Assembly: GCF_013426895.1 (NCBI RefSeq)
Contig: NZ_AP023174.1
Location: 3,100,001 to 3,164,000 of the forward strand
DNA: 64,000 bases
DNA from: Paraburkholderia largidicola
GTDB lineage: Bacteria > Pseudomonadota > Gammaproteobacteria > Burkholderiales > Burkholderiaceae
Reading direction: 5' to 3'
This document shows positions 21,126-30,533 of this stretch, piece by piece. The first letter of the stretch is position 1. Each line of letters opens with the position of its first letter. Both the position numbers and the translations under genes were made by a program. A model generated the notes under the pieces. That model was not told where the DNA came from, did no database searches, and worked only from the letters and a program-made list of their open reading frames with translations.

Positions 21126-21767
21126 TCAGTGTGCGGGCGCAGCAAGTTCGCTCGCAGCACGCGCGAGACGCGTAACTTCGTCCCAGTTCTGTGCAGCGAG
21201 CGCCGCCTTCGGCGTCAGCCACGAGCCGCCAACGCACACGACATTCGGCAGCGCGAGGAAATTCGGCGCGGTTTCTGCCGTGATGCCGCCAGTCGGGCAG
21301 AACTTCAGCGTCGGGAACGGACCGTGGAAGGCTTGCAGCATCGGCACACCGCCCGCCTGTTGCGCCGGGAAGAACTTGACGATTTCATAGCCGAGTTCGA
21401 GTGCGACGATGATGTCGCTCGGCGTCATCACGCCGGGCAGAAGCGGCAGACCGGCGTCCTGCGCGGCCTTGTGCATGTCTTTCGTGAGTCCCGGCGACAC
21501 GCCGAACTGCGCGCCCGCCTTCTTCGCCTGCTCGCAATGTTCCGGCCTCGTGATCGTGCCGACGCCAACGACGATGTCGTCGGCAAGCTGGCTCGCGCGC
21601 TCGATCGCGCCGATGCCCGCAGGCGTGCGCAGCGTGATTTCCAGCACCTTCACGCCACCTGCGTGCAGCGCGCGCGACACGTGTTCGCCCTGTTCGACGG
21701 TATCGAATGCGAGGACCGGGATCACCGGACCGAGGCGCACGATTTCGCTGACTGTTTTCGACGTCAT
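21126..21767 (-). CDS. eda: 2-keto-3-deoxy-6-phosphogluconate aldolase Eda
   Basis: A 213-residue class I aldolase splitting KDPG to pyruvate and glyceraldehyde 3-phosphate, the second Entner-Doudoroff step. The Glu-base motif VLEITLRTPAG and the Schiff-base lysine in EIVKFFPAQQAGG (about residue 137) are present. GGITAETAPNFLALPNVVCVGGSWL forms the phosphate site. The ATG at 21767 has AAGGAG 7 nt upstream. It lies 19 bp after edd. Confidence 0.96.
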   Translation of the reverse strand: MTSKTVSEIVRLGPVIPVLAFDTVEQGEHVSRALHAGGVKVLEITLRTPAGIGAIERASQLADDIVVGVGTITRPEHCEQAKKAGAQFGVSPGLTKDMHKAAQDAGLPLLPGVMTPSDIIVALELGYEIVKFFPAQQAGGVPMLQAFHGPFPTLKFCPTGGITAETAPNFLALPNVVCVGGSWLTPKAALAAQNWDEVTRLARAASELAAPAH

Positions 21768-21786
21768 CTTCAGACTCCTTTTCGCT

Positions 21787-23697
21787 TTATTTCTGCATTG
21801 CGTGGCTGGCTTCGCTCGCCACAGCGTTTGCCGTTTCAGATGCGTGCTGCGCTGCGTGCGACGCTTCGCCGACGAGCGGTCCGAACACCGATGCACCCAG
21901 TTCCGCCGGCGCTGCTGCAGCACGGAACACACCGAACAGTTCGCGGCCGAAGCCTACTTCGTTTTCCGCCTGATGCTGCGACACGGCAATCGGACGCGCA
22001 GCCCATTCGGCGTCGTCGATTTCGATATCGAGCACGCCCGCTTCTGCGTCGATCACCAGCATGTCACCCGTGCGCACCTTGCCGAGCGGGCCTTGCAGCA
22101 ACGCTTCCGGCGACACGTGAATCACGGCGGGCACCTTGCCCGATGCACCGGACATGCGGCCGTCCGTGACGAGCGCGACATGGAAACCTTGATCCTGCAA
22201 CACGCCGAGCAGCGGCGTCAAACGATGCAGCTCGGGCATGCCGTTTGCCCGCGCGCCCTGGAAGCGCACGACGGCAATGAAGTCGCGCTTCAGCTCGCCG
22301 TTGTCGAAGGCTTCCTGCACGGCTTCCTGCGAATCGAACACGATGGCAGGCGCCTTCACCGTGCGATGCTGCTTCGCCACGGCCGAAATCTTGATGACGC
22401 CGCGGCCGAGCTTGCCTTGCATCAGACGCAGGCCGCCGTCCGGCTGGAACGGATCGTTGATGGCGCGCAGCACAGCCGTATCGTGGCTTTCGGCTGCAGC
22501 CGGCACCCACGTCAACTTGCCGTCGAGCAGCTTCGGCTCTTCGGCATAGCGCGAAAGGCCCTTGCCCACGACCGTGTTCACATCCTCGTGCAGCAATCCG
22601 CCTTCGAGCAGGTTGCGGATCAGATACGCCATGCCGCCCGCCGCGTGGAAGTGGTTCACGTCGGCCTTGCCGTTCGGGTACACCTTCGCGAGCAGCGGCA
22701 CCGTAGCCGACAGCGTGTCGAAGTCGTCCCAGTCGATGATGATGCCAGCCGCGCGCGCGATTGCGACGAGGTGCAGCGTGTGATTGGTCGAGCCGCCCGT
22801 CGCCAGCAAACCGACGATGCCATTGATGATCGCCTTCTCGTCGATCACGTGGCCAATCGGCATGTAGTGGCCGCGATCGACGGTGAGGTCGAGCACGCGG
22901 CGTGCAGCCTGCGCGGTCAGCGCGTCGCGCAGCGGCGTATGCGGATGCACGAACGCCGAGCCCGGCAGATGCAGGCCCATGATTTCCATCAGCATCTGAT
23001 TGCTGTTGGCCGTGCCGTAGAACGTGCAGGTGCCGTGGCTGTGATACGCAGCGGCTTCGGATTCCAGTAGTTCATTGCGTCCGCACTTGCCCGTCGCGAA
23101 TTCCTGGCGCACTTTGGCCTTGTCGTCGTTCGACAGGCCACTCATCATCGGGCCGGCGGGCACGAAGATGGTCGGCAGATGGCCGAACTGCAGCGCGCCG
23201 ATCAACAGGCCCGGCACGATCTTGTCGCACACGCCGAGGCACAGCGCTGCGTCGAACATGTTGTGCGTGAGCGCGACGGCCGTGCTCATCGCGATCACTT
23301 CGCGCGAGAACAGCGACAGCTCCATGCCGGCGTTGCCTTGCGTGATGCCGTCGCACATCGCGGGCACACCGCCCGCGAACTGCGCCACGCCGCCGTTTTC
23401 ACGCGCTGCGGCCTTGATGATGTCCGGGAAATCCTTGTACGGTGCATGTGCCGAGAGCATCTCGTTGTACGACGAGACGATGCCGATGTTCGGCTGGCGG
23501 ATCTGCTTGATGACGAGCTTGTCGTTGCCCTCCATGCCGGCGAAGCCGTGCGCGAGGTTCGCGCAGGACAGCGCGCCGCGCGCCGGGAACTTGCCCTGGG
23601 CCTGGTCGATGCGCGACAGATACGCGTGGCGGGTCGGCTTGCTGCGCTCGATCACGCGCTTCGTGACCTTCATCAGTTGCGAATGCGGGGAAACCAT
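21787..23697 (-). CDS. edd: 6-phosphogluconate dehydratase Edd
   Basis: A 636-residue Fe-S dehydratase of the IlvD/Edd family converting 6-phosphogluconate to KDPG. The cluster cysteines fit [20 protein letters not shown] and the [16 protein letters not shown] block. [19 protein letters not shown] is the C-terminal family signature. The last 25 residues are an Ala/His/Glu-rich tail ([17 protein letters not shown]) not needed for the fold. The ATG at 23697 follows GAAGGAG. It heads edd-eda, divergent from hexR, with a HexR-like palindrome upstream. Confidence 0.95.
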   Translation of the reverse strand: MVSPHSQLMKVTKRVIERSKPTRHAYLSRIDQAQGKFPARGALSCANLAHGFAGMEGNDKLVIKQIRQPNIGIVSSYNEMLSAHAPYKDFPDIIKAAARENGGVAQFAGGVPAMCDGITQGNAGMELSLFSREVIAMSTAVALTHNMFDAALCLGVCDKIVPGLLIGALQFGHLPTIFVPAGPMMSGLSNDDKAKVRQEFATGKCGRNELLESEAAAYHSHGTCTFYGTANSNQMLMEIMGLHLPGSAFVHPHTPLRDALTAQAARRVLDLTVDRGHYMPIGHVIDEKAIINGIVGLLATGGSTNHTLHLVAIARAAGIIIDWDDFDTLSATVPLLAKVYPNGKADVNHFHAAGGMAYLIRNLLEGGLLHEDVNTVVGKGLSRYAEEPKLLDGKLTWVPAAAESHDTAVLRAINDPFQPDGGLRLMQGKLGRGVIKISAVAKQHRTVKAPAIVFDSQEAVQEAFDNGELKRDFIAVVRFQGARANGMPELHRLTPLLGVLQDQGFHVALVTDGRMSGASGKVPAVIHVSPEALLQGPLGKVRTGDMLVIDAEAGVLDIEIDDAEWAARPIAVSQHQAENEVGFGRELFGVFRAAAAPAELGASVFGPLVGEASHAAQHASETANAVASEASHAMQK

Positions 23698-23792
23698 CGA
23701 TGCTCCTTCGTCGCTGGCTTGGGGCGCACACGCGCACGGTGCCAGATTGATATCGCGGGGAAACGGCATGGGAAAGCCGGCAACCGGATATT

Positions 23793-23807
23793 AGTAGAAA
23801 AACTACA
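23793..23807. promoter_or_regulatory. HexR-like operator upstream of edd
   Basis: AGTAGAAAAACTACA is an A-rich-centred palindrome matching the HexR consensus (TGTAGT...ACTACA type). It lies 96 bp upstream of the edd ATG in the edd-hexR intergenic region. Its reverse complement shares the TGTAGTTTTT core with the second site at 23926-23940. Confidence 0.7.
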
Positions 23808-23925
23808 CAAATTCAATGTGGCAGACGCTGAATCCGCAGCGCCACCAAATCGCCTTGAAACCTTTACTGGTTGGCACTTTGAGCAATTCATCCCTAGCCA
23901 TTAGGGTATTCACCTACGTCAAATA

Positions 23926-23940
23926 TGTAGTTTTTGTACC
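23926..23940. promoter_or_regulatory. Second HexR-like operator, upstream of hexR
   Basis: TGTAGTTTTTGTACC is nearly the reverse complement of the site at 23793-23807 (14-base core differing at one or two positions). It lies 55 bp before the hexR start, as expected for autoregulation. Confidence 0.6.
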
Positions 23941-23995
23941 TTTCGTGTCTATCAGCTATAGTCCACGCATTCTTCAGCATAGTGTGAGATTTCCA

Positions 23996-24841
23996 ATGAT
24001 GCTGTCCCAGGTGGAAGCGATGCGCGACCAGCTGCGCCCTTCGGAGCGCAAGCTGGCTGACTACGTGATCGAGGCGCCGCGGGAAGTGCTCGACCTGTCG
24101 ATGACGGAGGTCGCCGCGCGCGCCGGCGTCAGCCAGCCGACCATCGCACGCTTCTGCCATGCGCTCGGGTTTTCCGGCTTCCGTGAATTCAAGATCCGCC
24201 TTGCTCAAGGGATAGCAACGGAGGTGCCCGCCGTCTACCGCGACGTGCGCCCCGACGAACCGACGCCCGGCGTCGCCGCGAAGGTGCTCGACCGGACCAT
24301 TGGCGCGTTGATCCAGGTGCGCAACAACCTTTCGTCGGACAGTGTGGCGGCGGCGATTCAGGTGCTCGCGCGGGCAAAACGCATCGAGTTTTATGGCGCG
24401 GGCGGTTCGGGCATCGCCGCGCTCGACATGCAGCACAAGTTTTTCCGGCTTGGCATGCCGAGCGTCGCGTATTCGGATCCGCATACGTTTCTGATGTCGG
24501 CGGCACTGCTGGGCGAAGGCGATGTCGTCGTCGCGATCTCGAATACGGGGCGCACGCGCGACATCATCGACGCGGCGAAATCCGCGCTTGCGGTAGGCGC
24601 CAAGGTGATTGCCGTCACACATGGGAACTCGCCGCTCGCGCGGATCGCATCGATTGGACTGTTTGCCAACGTCGACGAAGACACCGACATCTTCTCGCCG
24701 ATGACGTCGCGCACGTCGCATCTCGCGATCGGCGACATTCTGGCCGTCGGTGTCGCGTTGCAGCGCGGACCGGAGCTGGCAGAAAAACTGGCTGGCGCGA
24801 AGGATCTGATCGCGAGGCGCCGGATCGGGCCGCAGGAATAG
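23996..24841 (+). CDS. hexR: RpiR/HexR family transcriptional regulator
   Basis: A 281-residue regulator with an N-terminal RpiR helix-turn-helix (residues 1-77; VAARAGVSQPTIARFCHALGFSGFREFK) and a sugar-isomerase SIS domain (about 120-260; FYGAGGSGIAALD and AISNTGRTRDIIDAAK). In proteobacteria HexR represses Entner-Doudoroff and glucose genes and is released by KDPG. The divergent edd-eda pair and two HexR-like palindromes support this role. The frame extends 60 codons upstream but crosses the second operator, so the start is MMLSQVEAM at 23996 (or 23999). Confidence 0.9.
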   Translation: MMLSQVEAMRDQLRPSERKLADYVIEAPREVLDLSMTEVAARAGVSQPTIARFCHALGFSGFREFKIRLAQGIATEVPAVYRDVRPDEPTPGVAAKVLDRTIGALIQVRNNLSSDSVAAAIQVLARAKRIEFYGAGGSGIAALDMQHKFFRLGMPSVAYSDPHTFLMSAALLGEGDVVVAISNTGRTRDIIDAAKSALAVGAKVIAVTHGNSPLARIASIGLFANVDEDTDIFSPMTSRTSHLAIGDILAVGVALQRGPELAEKLAGAKDLIARRRIGPQE

Positions 24842-24922
24842 CTCTGCTGCGTGCGTCGAAGCACGCTCCAGCGATCCGGCACACGCCGCGTTTCAGGCAG
24901 GCGAATCAGACATACAAACGCA

Positions 24923-24947
24923 AAACGGGCTCCCGAAGGAGCCCGTT
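24923..24947. terminator. Bidirectional terminator between hexR and the adhesin gene
   Basis: AAACGGGCTCC-CGAA-GGAGCCCGTTT is a perfect 11-bp stem with a tetraloop, lying between convergent hexR and the autotransporter gene. Confidence 0.85.
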
Positions 24948-25026
24948 TCGTTTTGAAGCGTACTACTGGTGAAAGTTGCGCTCAGGCGGCCATGACCGCG
25001 CCGCCTTTGCACTTACGCCGCGATGC

Positions 25027-28000
25027 TTACCACTGGTACGAACCGCCGACACCGAAGGTCGTGCCTTGCGCGCTGATGCCCGCGCCGGCCTTGACCTTGA
25101 TGTTCTGCGTGATGCGTGCCGAGATGCCCAGCGCCGAAGCCGCATAGCCCTTGTACGACGCACCGCCGATACCGACCGCGATCGTCTTGCCCTGATCGAC
25201 GTCCGGAATCATCGTCAGCGCCGTAGCGGCCGCGATACCCGAGTAGGCATTGCGCGCGACGTCGTTGACGCCGGCCTGGACCTGCTGGATCTGCTGATCC
25301 GTATAGTCCTTGGCCGACATGCCTGCCGGCATATCACCGATGGCTGCCGCAATCGAGCTGTTCAGCTGACCGACGTTGACTGCGTCCGTCGTCTGCGTAC
25401 CCGCCGCGACATTGGTGATCTGACGCTGGTTATCCGCCGAGCCCACCGACACGGTGTTCGCACGATCCGCGATGGAGCCGTCACCCAACGCGACGGCACG
25501 CTCCGCCGTTGCCTTCGAGTTGGCGCCCATCGCGATCGAGCTGTCGCCGCTCGCCTGCGCGTTGTAGCCCGACGCGATCGCTTGCGAGGCCGTAGCGCTT
25601 GCGCTCGGACCCATTGCCATCGCGTGCGTGCCGTTCACGCTCGCAGCTTCCGTGACGCGGTCGCCATCGACTGCGACCATCGCATCGCTGCCGGCCGGCG
25701 CGTTCTGCACCTTGGCAAGCGCGGCGTTCATCTGCGCGTAGTTGACCGCGTCCGTGCCCGCCACTGCGTCTGCAACATTGGTTATCCGGCGTTCGTTGCC
25801 TGCCGAGCCCACCGACACCGTGTTGTCGCTGTCCGCCACCGAACCCGAACCCAATGCCACCGAGTTCGCGCCCGAAGCCGATGCGGCACCGCCGATCGCC
25901 GTTGCGTTCGTGCCCGTTGCGGACGAATCCGCCAGCGTCGAGTTCGCGTGGAAGTACTTCGACTGCGCCCCCGTGCCAGAACCCGTCGTCGAGATGTTGT
26001 TCACGACGTTGGTCAGGTTGGCGAGGTTCTGGTTCGTTGCGTACAGCTGCGAACCGTTCACTGCGTCCTTGCTCGACGCATTCACGCTGCCGTTGGCAAC
26101 ACCCGTCAGCACGCGCGCGCCAGCCGTGCCCGCGAAGTTGACGAGCGTGCCGCCCGTCGACGCCGCGACCGTCACCGCGCCATTCGGCGACACCTGCTGA
26201 ACCAGACTGCCGAACTGGCCGTTGTCGATCTGGTTCATGATGTTGCTGATGGACGTCGAGTTCTGCGTCACGCGGTCGTCCAGGTTGGTGATCGCGCCTG
26301 CAATCGACGTGACCGTCTTGCCGCCGAGAGTGAACGTCGGACCCGTGATCGTGCCCGTCGACGCGTCGTACGTCGAACCGCCACCCAACACGTTCGCGAT
26401 GCTCGACCCCGCGGCATTGACCTTCGCGTCTTCGGACTGCAACTGGCTCACGTTCACCGCGTCGGTCGCGGCGTAACCCGCTGCAACGTTGGTGATGCGA
26501 CGTTCCTTGCCCGATGCGCCCACCGACACTTCGCCGTTAGCCGCCGACGCAATGCCCGACAGCGTGCCCGTGCCCGGATTCCAGCCCGCTGCCGACAGGT
26601 TCGCCGTCGTCGTCGAGCCCGCGCCCAGCGCCACGGAGTTCGCAGCCGCCGCGCTTGCGCCACCACCGATCGCAACCGAATCAGCACCTGCTGCCACGGA
26701 ATCCGCCAGCGTCGAGTTCGAGTGGAAGTACTTGATACCGCCACCGTTGACGATGTTCGTCACGGTATTCGTGACGTTGGTCGTCGCCGTGTTGATGTTG
26801 TTGACGGTGTTGCTCAGGCTCGACACGTTGCTGCTGATGCCGTTGACCTTCGCATCTTCCGATTGCAACTGGCTCACGTTCACCGCGTCCGTCGCAGCAG
26901 AGCCTGCAGCCACATTCGTCACGCGACGTTCTGCGCCTGCCTTGCCCACCGACACTTCGCCATTCGTCGCCGATGCGATGCCCGACAGCGTGCCCGAACC
27001 CGGGTTCCAGCCCGCAGTCGACAGGTTCGCCGTCGTCGTCGAGCCCTGACCCAGCGCCACCGAGTTACCAGCCGATGCATTCGCGCCACTACCCAGCGCA
27101 ACGGTATTGGCGCCCGAAGCGATCGCGTTCGGTCCGATCGACACGCCGTTCGCGCCCGATGCCACCGAGCCCCCGCCGATCGCGACACCGAGCGCGCCCG
27201 ACACGTTCGCGTTCGTGCCCACTGCAACGGCCCACGACGAGTTCGTCGAATTTGCGCCATTACCGATCGTCACGGACTTGTCGCCCGAGGCCGAGTCACC
27301 GCCGATCGCGACCGAGTTGTTCGCAGCAGCTGCGTTCTTTGCGTTGTTGCCAATTGCGACGCTTGCCGCGCCAACTGCCGTCGCGCCGTCACCCACGGCC
27401 ACTGACGAACCGCCCATCGAATTGGCGCGGTCACCGACTGCAACCGAGTTCGAGCCGCTTGCCACCGCGTCCGCCTGACCCGAATTCGCGTGGAAATATT
27501 TGACGCCACCACCGTTGACGATGTTCGTCACGGTATTCGTGACGTTGGTCGTCGCCGTGTTGATGTTGTTGACGGTGTTGCTCAGGCTCGACACGTTGCT
27601 GCTGATGCCGTTGACCTTCGCGTCTTCCGACTGCAACTGGCTCACGTTCACCGCGTCCGTCGCAGCAGAGCCTGCCGCCACGTTCGTCACGCGACGTTCT
27701 GCACCTGCCTTGCCCACCGACACTTCGCCGTTAGCCGCCGACGCGATGCCCGACAGCGCACCCGTGCCCGGGTTGTAACCCGCTGCCGACAGGTTCGCCG
27801 TCGTCGTCGAGTTCGTACCCAGCGCGACGGAATTCTCCGCCGTCGCCGTTGCACGCGCACCGATCGCTACGCTCTGCCCGCCCGCTGCGCCGACGTTTGC
27901 CTGCGTGCCAATCGCCACGCTGTCCTGACCCGCAGCGTTGGCCTGATAGCCCATCGCATTCGAATAACCGCCGCTCGCCGTCGATGCATTGCCGATCGCG

Positions 28001-29457
28001 GTCGCCGACGTGCCGGATGCCGTGGCCGACAGACCACCTGCGAATGCCCCGCCAGTCAGCGCCGACGACTGGTCGCCCACTGCCGTCGCGCCACCCGTAC
28101 CCGCCGTATGCGTCCAGTAGCCGACGGCAACATCGCCATATGCCGATGCCGTCGCGCCCGTGCCGGCCGCCAGCGCGTTTTGTCCCGAGCCGATTGCCGC
28201 CGAACCCAATGCCGTAGCGCCCGTCTGCGACGCTTTAGCGTTGACGCCTACGGCCGTGCCGTTAGAACCCGTTGCCTGGCTGTTATAACCCTCTGCCGTC
28301 GCGTACGCCGCCGTCGCCTGCGACCAGCCACCTACCGCCGTAGTCTGCGAACCAGCCGCCGTCGCGTTCGAACCCAGCGCAGTTGCGAAGAGGTAATTGC
28401 CGCCGCCCGTTGCCGTGGAAGACGCACCGAGCGCTATGTCTCCGAGCGCGTTCGCCTGTGCAGAATTGCCGATCGCTTCGGACCAGTCCCCTTTCGCGAG
28501 GCTCGACGAACCGAGTGCCACGCCGCTCTGGCCCGCGCCCGTCGCCGACATGCCGACCGCGACCGCGTTGCTGCCCGATGCAACGGAATCTGCGCCGGAC
28601 GAGTTCACGTGAACGTATTTGAACCCGTTGCCATTGCTGATGTTGTTGACGGTGTTCTGGATGTTCGTGATGCTGGTCGAATTGGCCGTCGTCGCGGAGT
28701 CGAGCTTCGACAGAGCCGAGCCTACGTCGCTGAAGTTCGCGCCTTGGACTGCATACTTGGGCGCTGCAATCGAGCCATCCGAGTTGACGCCCGCGCCGCC
28801 GCCCAGTGCCTTCGTGACGCCTTTGACCTGCGACACGTTCACGGCGTCGTTATCGTTGATACCGGCCGACATGTTCGTGATGCGGCGCGTCAGCGTGCCG
28901 AGGAGCGACTGGTTCATCGGCGTCGCGTCGGCTGAGGTTCCATCTCCGTTGTCTGTATGGACGTTGTACAGCGGATTGTTGCCAACCCGGCCGACCGAAA
29001 CCGTGTTGGGATCTGTCGCCACCGAGCCCGATCCGAGCGCCACACTATTCTGCGCACCGCTGGACACGACACCGTTCGCGCCCAAGGCCGTGCCATACAT
29101 TGCGTTTGCCTGGCCCGCAAAACCGAAGATCGTCCCGAAGCTGATGTTGGTCGGCACGTACCCGTAGCTGCCGATGACTGTTTCACCGAGATTGTGCGGA
29201 GAGTTTGGCACACCCGCATCGGCCCCGCATCCCGCCACGTTTGACCAGTAACCGTTACCGGCATTCGAAGGCGTGCAGTAACCTGCTATCGCAGTCGCCC
29301 ACGCCGGCATCGCCGTCATCAACCCAACCGCCGAAGAAATTGCGCTGAGAATCAACACCGAGCGTGCGGACTTTTTCGTCCGCCCTCGGGCATTTTCCTG
29401 AACCGCCACCCAAGTCCCTGACGACTCATTCCATACCGACCGATAAGCCTTATTCAT
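25027..29457 (-). CDS. Trimeric autotransporter adhesin (YadA/BpaC-like)
   Basis: A 1476-residue type Vc secretion adhesin, surface-exposed as a trimer and predicted to bind host cells, matrix or other bacteria. It begins with an extended signal peptide (ESPR: MNKAYRSVWNESSGTW), ending near residue 53 at MPAWA. The passenger carries many 14-residue YadA-head repeats of the AIG/AVG/ALG-x-S/N-A type, and several stalk neck modules ending NVSQLQSEDAKVN or NGSQLYATNQN. The last 70 residues (YSGIAAATALTMIPDV to GVGGSYQW) form the YadA-anchor barrel ending in Trp. A 768-bp-period duplication makes modules near 26741 and 27509 almost identical. An AGGATAAC site precedes the ATG. Ligand and expression conditions are unknown. 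Confidence 0.93.
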   Translation of the reverse strand: MNKAYRSVWNESSGTWVAVQENARGRTKKSARSVLILSAISSAVGLMTAMPAWATAIAGYCTPSNAGNGYWSNVAGCGADAGVPNSPHNLGETVIGSYGYVPTNISFGTIFGFAGQANAMYGTALGANGVVSSGAQNSVALGSGSVATDPNTVSVGRVGNNPLYNVHTDNGDGTSADATPMNQSLLGTLTRRITNMSAGINDNDAVNVSQVKGVTKALGGGAGVNSDGSIAAPKYAVQGANFSDVGSALSKLDSATTANSTSITNIQNTVNNISNGNGFKYVHVNSSGADSVASGSNAVAVGMSATGAGQSGVALGSSSLAKGDWSEAIGNSAQANALGDIALGASSTATGGGNYLFATALGSNATAAGSQTTAVGGWSQATAAYATAEGYNSQATGSNGTAVGVNAKASQTGATALGSAAIGSGQNALAAGTGATASAYGDVAVGYWTHTAGTGGATAVGDQSSALTGGAFAGGLSATASGTSATAIGNASTASGGYSNAMGYQANAAGQDSVAIGTQANVGAAGGQSVAIGARATATAENSVALGTNSTTTANLSAAGYNPGTGALSGIASAANGEVSVGKAGAERRVTNVAAGSAATDAVNVSQLQSEDAKVNGISSNVSSLSNTVNNINTATTNVTNTVTNIVNGGGVKYFHANSGQADAVASGSNSVAVGDRANSMGGSSVAVGDGATAVGAASVAIGNNAKNAAAANNSVAIGGDSASGDKSVTIGNGANSTNSSWAVAVGTNANVSGALGVAIGGGSVASGANGVSIGPNAIASGANTVALGSGANASAGNSVALGQGSTTTANLSTAGWNPGSGTLSGIASATNGEVSVGKAGAERRVTNVAAGSAATDAVNVSQLQSEDAKVNGISSNVSSLSNTVNNINTATTNVTNTVTNIVNGGGIKYFHSNSTLADSVAAGADSVAIGGGASAAAANSVALGAGSTTTANLSAAGWNPGTGTLSGIASAANGEVSVGASGKERRITNVAAGYAATDAVNVSQLQSEDAKVNAAGSSIANVLGGGSTYDASTGTITGPTFTLGGKTVTSIAGAITNLDDRVTQNSTSISNIMNQIDNGQFGSLVQQVSPNGAVTVAASTGGTLVNFAGTAGARVLTGVANGSVNASSKDAVNGSQLYATNQNLANLTNVVNNISTTGSGTGAQSKYFHANSTLADSSATGTNATAIGGAASASGANSVALGSGSVADSDNTVSVGSAGNERRITNVADAVAGTDAVNYAQMNAALAKVQNAPAGSDAMVAVDGDRVTEAASVNGTHAMAMGPSASATASQAIASGYNAQASGDSSIAMGANSKATAERAVALGDGSIADRANTVSVGSADNQRQITNVAAGTQTTDAVNVGQLNSSIAAAIGDMPAGMSAKDYTDQQIQQVQAGVNDVARNAYSGIAAATALTMIPDVDQGKTIAVGIGGASYKGYAASALGISARITQNIKVKAGAGISAQGTTFGVGGSYQW
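26741..27768 (-). repeat. Direct repeat within the adhesin passenger (period 768 bp)
   Basis: About 260 bp beginning at 26741 recurs almost unchanged beginning at 27509. It encodes the stalk/neck segment NTVNNINTATTNVTNTVTNI and the preceding ATDAVNVSQLQSED module. The offset is 256 codons, so recombination between copies would remove or add one in-frame head-plus-neck unit. Confidence 0.85.
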
Positions 29458-30068
29458 CCGTTATCCTAAATTTATTGACGAAATCGACACGTCACCGATA
29501 GCTCCGTTCCGCGCTGCTTCCTACATCTGCCCCGTGGCGTAACACACAAAAAGCAGCGGATTAAATCTGACGAAGCACAGCGAACACCGACGTCAAGGAC
29601 ACAACTTCGCGACGCTGTATGTTGCAGATTCGCGTCCCATTGAAGAATCCTCTGCCATCTTGACGTAGTGGAGTCGAACTTTATTGAGCGTCAAACATAC
29701 GGCGAATAGGACTACTCTTAAATCAGATTTCTCATCCTATATTGCTAGTAAACTGGTCACATCTGGATAAATTCTTTTACGCGACTCTTATTCTGTTGAT
29801 GTTAATCTAAGATTTATCTAGCAGTACATAGAGACATTGAAGGCAGAAATAAATCCGGAATCACGCGAACGTTCTGCGTAATTGCCCCTCGCTGAACGAT
29901 GTCGAAGTCTTCCGACAGTCGCGCAGAGAGAAATAAACATCGATAGGAAATCTACGAGGTGAGAATCGAAACGAGCCAGCCGCAACGAGCGTTGCTCTGA
30001 CGTTTTCTGCACACGCAATGTGCCGCGCTCAGCGTTCGCTGATGGGTCAATATCGGATGGCAGAAAAG
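29458..30068. other. AT-rich non-coding upstream region of the adhesin gene
   Basis: About 610 bp without a supported gene and clearly poorer in GC than the rest of the window, especially 29690-29830. It should hold the promoter of the adhesin and a long 5' leader. A 14-bp imperfect palindrome TAGGACTACTCTTA (29707-29720) resembles an RcsB/NarL-family response-regulator site. A small open frame at 29818-30072 on the minus strand lacks coding character. Confidence 0.6.
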
Positions 30069-30091
30069 ACAACGGGGCCGAAGCCCCGTAG
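30069..30091 (-). terminator. Terminator of proA-hemJ
   Basis: ACGGGGC-CGAA-GCCCCGT stem, followed on the minus strand by TGTCTTTTC, just after the hemJ-like stop. The core is the same as in the anmK/erpA terminator. Confidence 0.7.
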
Positions 30092-30096
30092 AAACA

Positions 30097-30513
30097 TCAG
30101 AAAGGTTTGATCACCACCAGCGCGACGGCCGCGAGCATGCCGAGAACAGGAAGCTCATTGAACATCCGATACCACTTGTGCGAGCGCGTATTTTCACCAC
30201 GTTCGAAAGTGCGCAGCAGCACGCCGCAATACGCGTGATAAACGATCAGCAGCACGACCACGCCAACCTTCGCGTGAATCCAGCCCTGCCCACTGCCGAT
30301 GCCGACCGCGAGCCACAGCCACAGACCGCATGCCAACGCCGGTACCGCAATGAACGTCATGAAACGAAACAGCTTGCGCGCCATGAGCAAGAGGCGCTTC
30401 ACCGCATTCGGGTCGGTCTCCATCGCGAGATTCACGTAGATTCGCGGCAGATAGAAAAGCCCCGCGAACCATGAGGCCACCAGAACGATGTGAAACGTCT
30501 TGATCCACAGCAT
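30097..30513 (-). CDS. hemJ: HemJ-like protoporphyrinogen IX oxidase (CopD/UPF0093 family)
   Basis: A 138-residue membrane protein with four predicted helices. It begins MLWIKTFHIVLVASWFAGLFYLPRIYVN, where the conserved His8 and the FAGLFYLPR motif mark HemJ. A second block, WIHAKVGVVVLLIVYHAYCG, holds further histidines. HemJ oxidises protoporphyrinogen IX to protoporphyrin IX in haem synthesis, in the inner membrane. The start could be the ATG at 30513 or 30519 (MPMLW); both follow AGAAGGA. It follows proA by 20 bp and is probably co-transcribed. Confidence 0.88.
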   Translation of the reverse strand: MLWIKTFHIVLVASWFAGLFYLPRIYVNLAMETDPNAVKRLLLMARKLFRFMTFIAVPALACGLWLWLAVGIGSGQGWIHAKVGVVVLLIVYHAYCGVLLRTFERGENTRSHKWYRMFNELPVLGMLAAVALVVIKPF

Positions 30514-30533
30514 CGGCATCCATCCTTCTGAAA

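Noticed and set aside
24976..28935. Long plus-strand frames (809 and 481 codons) opposite the adhesin
   Set aside because: They are antisense translations of the repetitive adhesin gene, very rich in Arg/His/Asp, without domains or start signals.
29818..30072. An 84-codon minus-strand frame upstream of the adhesin
   Set aside because: It lies in the AT-rich control region, has no clear ribosome binding site and resembles no family known to me.
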